7,161 nt of DNA from an uncultured Eubacteriales bacterium (GTDB lineage Bacteria; Bacillota; Clostridia; Oscillospirales; CAG-272). The translations under genes were made by a program, and so were the position numbers. The stretch is taken from positions 1 through 7,161 of the forward strand of contig CAKSLU010000051.1 in assembly GCA_934474225.1 (NCBI GenBank). Reading direction: 5' to 3'. Positions 5,888 to 7,161 of this stretch are shown one piece after another (within the stretch, counting starts at the first letter, position 1; the number at the start of each line of letters is the position of its first letter). The notes under the pieces are model-generated. The model was not told the DNA's origin. It saw only the letters and a program-made list of their open reading frames with translations, and made no database searches.

Positions 5888-6252
5888 TTTTTCGGCTTGC
5901 CGCGGAAGAGCAGCGCGGCGAGGTAGCCGAAGATGAGCGCCGCCGAGGTTCCGACGGCGGCAGCGGTAAAGCCGCCCTTGAAGATGCCGAGCACGCCGTA
6001 TTCGGCGACCGCCGTTTTCATGCCGCGGGCAATCGACGCGCCGAAACCGCAGAGCGGCAGGGTTGCACCGCACCCGGCGATGCCGATGAGCTTGTCATAG
6101 ACGCCGACGGCGCCGAGCAGCACGCCGACCGACACATAGAGCACGAGAATGCGCGCCGGGGTCAGCATGGTCTTGTCGATGAGAATCTGCGCGACGACGC
6201 AGAACGCGCCGCCGACGAGAAGGGCGAAAAGATAGGTGGTAAAATCGCTCAT
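5884..6252 (-). CDS. spoVAE: Stage V sporulation protein AE (SpoVAE)
   Basis: A 122-residue integral membrane protein with about four hydrophobic segments (roughly 5-25, 35-52, 55-75 and 90-116). The family signatures are LTPAR (30-34), GVYDKLIGIAGCGATLPLCGFG (50-71) and the GxxxAAxxFGYLAALLF ending; length and pattern match SpoVAE/SpoVAEb of Bacillus. SpoVA proteins form the forespore inner-membrane channel for dipicolinic acid, taken up during sporulation and released at germination. The start at 6252 is set by AGGAGG six nt upstream; a longer frame to 6312 lacks a better site. In most Clostridia spoVAE follows spoVAC and spoVAD. Here the upstream neighbour is divergent, so no such partners precede it, and it is either a relocated or an extra copy. 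Its TAG stop lies in a GTAGGGGG repeat head. Confidence 0.92.
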   Translation of the reverse strand: MSDFTTYLFALLVGGAFCVVAQILIDKTMLTPARILVLYVSVGVLLGAVGVYDKLIGIAGCGATLPLCGFGASIARGMKTAVAEYGVLGIFKGGFTAAAVGTSAALIFGYLAALLFRGKPKK

Positions 6253-6271
6253 GTGAGCCTCCTTTGTCCGC

Positions 6272-6300
6272 GTGCGGAAAAGCCGCACAGACTTTCCGCA
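6272..6300. promoter_or_regulatory. Two overlapping, mutually exclusive inverted repeats
   Basis: GTGCGG (6272-6277) pairs with CCGCAC (6283-6288) around AAAAG. The overlapping TGCGGAAA (6273-6280) pairs perfectly with TTTCCGCA (6293-6300) around 12 nt. Both cannot form at once. They sit between the spoVAE start and the -35 of the divergent gene, within the probable spoVAE leader. They could be an operator or a small RNA switch; nothing more is shown. Confidence 0.4.
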
Positions 6301-6305
6301 TTTTG

Positions 6306-6334
6306 TTGACAACTTCGGACTTTTTGTTTATAAT
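6306..6334 (+). promoter_or_regulatory. Consensus sigma-A promoter for the zinc-ribbon membrane protein gene
   Basis: TTGACA (6306-6311) and TATAAT (6329-6334), both perfect hexamers, have a 17-bp spacer. Transcription would start near 6341 and leave about 30 nt of leader, which contains the ribosome binding site AAGGGGG (6357-6363). Confidence 0.88.
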
Positions 6335-6335
6335 G
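6329..6335 (-). promoter_or_regulatory. Possible SigG-type -10 (CATTATA) for spoVAE
   Basis: Read on the minus strand, these bases spell CATTATA, which fits the forespore SigG/SigF-type -10 pattern. It lies about 75 nt before the spoVAE start. It coincides with the TATAAT of the plus-strand promoter on the other strand. A matching -35 is not convincing, so the call is weak. A forespore promoter is expected for spoVA genes. Confidence 0.25.
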
Positions 6336-6370
6336 AAGACAGAAATCTTGTTTTCTAAGGGGGAAACGGT

Positions 6371-6949
6371 ATGAATTTCTTGAACTTCGGCAATCTGTTT
6401 TATTCCGACGGCGCGGGGATCGCCATTTTTCTGCTCGCCATTGCTGCCACGGTGCTGGCGTTTGTCTTCATCACGCCGGACAAAAAGCGCGGTGCGCTGA
6501 ACGCCTTCGGCAAGGCGCTGCACGATTTTCTCAACTTCCGCTATCTGATTGTGGAGAAGATTCTGCAGGCGCTCTACATCTTCTTCACCGCCATGACGGT
6601 GATCGAGGGCGTGTTCATGCTCTTTATGGCGCCTTACGGGCATTGGATGGGCGGCTACGGTCTGCTGATGATTGTCGTCGGTCCGATTGTGATTCGTCTG
6701 ATTTTCGAGCTTTTGATGATGGTCATTCTGCTGGTCAAGAATGTGATTGCCATCAACGGCAAGCTGAAGAATCAGAACGAGGGCACGGGCGATGCGGCGA
6801 ATGTGTTTGCCGCGCCAGACCTCAGCGAGGTGAAGGAAACCCTTCGCCAGAAGGCACAGCCCACGCAGCCGACACAGACCGCGCATTTCTGCGCATCCTG
6901 CGGCGCGCCGCTCGACGCAGACGGCAAGTGCCCGAATTGCGGCAAATAA
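6371..6949 (+). CDS. Small membrane protein with C-terminal zinc ribbon, DUF4282-like
   Basis: A 192-residue protein with hydrophobic segments at about 15-35, 64-87 and 95-126. A Gln/Thr/Pro-rich linker (about 160-171) follows, then a C-terminal zinc ribbon with Cys174-x2-Cys177 and Cys187-x2-Cys190 (FCASCGAPLDADGKCPNCGK). The pattern FLNFRYLIVEKILQALY, two adjacent membrane helices and then VIRLIFELLMMV resembles the DUF4282 family, for which I know no established function; this assignment is by pattern only. The ribbon would be cytoplasmic if it follows the usual zinc-ribbon membrane proteins of Clostridia. AAGGGGG lies 7 nt before the ATG. The gene is monocistronic, between a consensus promoter and an intrinsic terminator, so it is probably expressed during growth. 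It is divergent from spoVAE but no functional link is evident. Confidence 0.85.
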   Translation: MNFLNFGNLFYSDGAGIAIFLLAIAATVLAFVFITPDKKRGALNAFGKALHDFLNFRYLIVEKILQALYIFFTAMTVIEGVFMLFMAPYGHWMGGYGLLMIVVGPIVIRLIFELLMMVILLVKNVIAINGKLKNQNEGTGDAANVFAAPDLSEVKETLRQKAQPTQPTQTAHFCASCGAPLDADGKCPNCGK

Positions 6950-6963
6950 ACAGCACAGCCTTT

Positions 6964-6996
6964 GCAGCCGGAAGTTATCTTCCGGCTGCTTTTTTT
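6964..6996 (+). terminator. Intrinsic terminator of the zinc-ribbon membrane protein gene
   Basis: A perfect 11-bp stem (6964-6974 with 6979-6989), tetraloop TTAT, and seven T at 6990-6996. It begins 15 nt after the stop codon. Confidence 0.95.
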
Positions 6997-7028
6997 GTTG
7001 GGTGGGGGTGAAAGAATCCGCAATTTCC

Positions 7029-7053
7029 GTAGGGCGGGGGCTTGCTCCCGCCG
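7029..7053 (+). repeat. GTAG-headed palindrome with GC-rich arms
   Basis: GTAG (7029-7032) is followed by a hairpin with arms GGCGGG (7033-7038) and CCCGCC (7047-7052); a further G-T and G-C pair extend it inward. The arms differ from those at 41-106, but the head is identical. The first 14 bases of the window, read on the minus strand, look like the start of the same subtype. Confidence 0.7.
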
Positions 7054-7115
7054 CAACCGTGCGAAATCTATCTATGACTCCCTTGTGAAGGGAATCCAAA
7101 TTCCGCACAAACCGT

Positions 7116-7141
7116 GTAGGGACCGGCGTCTGGGGCGGTCC
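7116..7141 (+). repeat. GTAG-headed palindrome with GGACCG/CGGTCC arms
   Basis: GTAG (7116-7119) is followed by GGACCG (7120-7125) and CGGTCC (7136-7141) around a 10-nt loop. It is a third arm sequence behind the same head, in the same orientation as the element at 7029. Confidence 0.65.
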
Positions 7142-7161
7142 GTTTGCGCTGCGTCTTGGGC

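Larger units (their letters stand above)
6997..7161. other. Gene-free right flank with GTAG-headed palindromes
   Basis: No gene was found. The stretch holds the elements at 7029-7053 and 7116-7141 and a small hairpin TCCCTT-GTG-AAGGGA at 7079-7093. That hairpin is flanked by a short inverted pair, GTGCG (7059-7063) and CGCAC (7104-7108). Confidence 0.65.

Noticed and set aside
6095..7108. 337-codon minus-strand open frame over the zinc-ribbon gene and spoVAE leader
   Set aside because: It overlaps a well-supported gene with its own promoter and terminator, crosses that terminator, and encodes a low-complexity His/Arg-rich product.

Overview
The window looks like chromosomal DNA from a spore-forming, GC-rich gut-type member of the Clostridia, most likely near the Oscillospiraceae/Ruminococcaceae. 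The basis is a SpoVAE sporulation protein, a MerR/BmrR-type regulator, a large secreted protein with InlB-type B-repeats and GHTEV cysteine repeats, strong AGGAGG ribosome binding sites, consensus TTGACA/TATAAT promoters, and intergenic spaces filled with GTAGGG-headed palindromes. The assignment comes from recognition of protein style and cannot be fixed at genus level from the sequence alone.

Layout: 1-189 is gene-free and holds an inverted pair of GTAG-headed palindromes and a further hairpin. 190-1008 (minus) is a MerR-family regulator with a GyrI/BmrR-like ligand domain. 1009-1182 is a compact divergent control region. It contains a perfect 17-bp-spaced promoter for merR, an opposing promoter-like pair with the 19-bp spacer typical of MerR targets and a perfect dyad inside that spacer, and a possible leader terminator. 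1183-5499 (plus) encodes a 1438-residue secreted protein: signal peptide, unrecognised N-terminal region, three InlB-type B-repeats, nine 41-residue cysteine repeats, and a C-terminal module present twice. A 39-codon peptide gene at 5506-5625 follows in the same apparent transcription unit, its ribosome binding site lying inside the end of the large gene. A very strong terminator closes the unit. 5694-5887 is a composite, highly self-complementary mobile-type element with no gene. 5884-6252 (minus) is spoVAE. 6371-6949 (plus) is a small membrane protein with a C-terminal zinc ribbon, driven by a perfect consensus promoter and ended by a good terminator. 6997-7161 again holds only GTAG-headed palindromes and a small hairpin.

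Working together: the most interesting unit is the divergent merR / giant repeat protein / small Cys-Gly peptide locus. The control region suggests that the regulator represses itself and activates export of the surface protein and peptide in response to an unknown ligand; this is inference. SpoVAE would act separately, in dipicolinic acid uptake into the forespore and release at germination. The repeats form a second theme. At least seven GTAGGG-headed elements sit in the three gene-free gaps, with different but self-complementary hairpin arms. Both minus-strand genes use a TAG stop that lies inside such a head.
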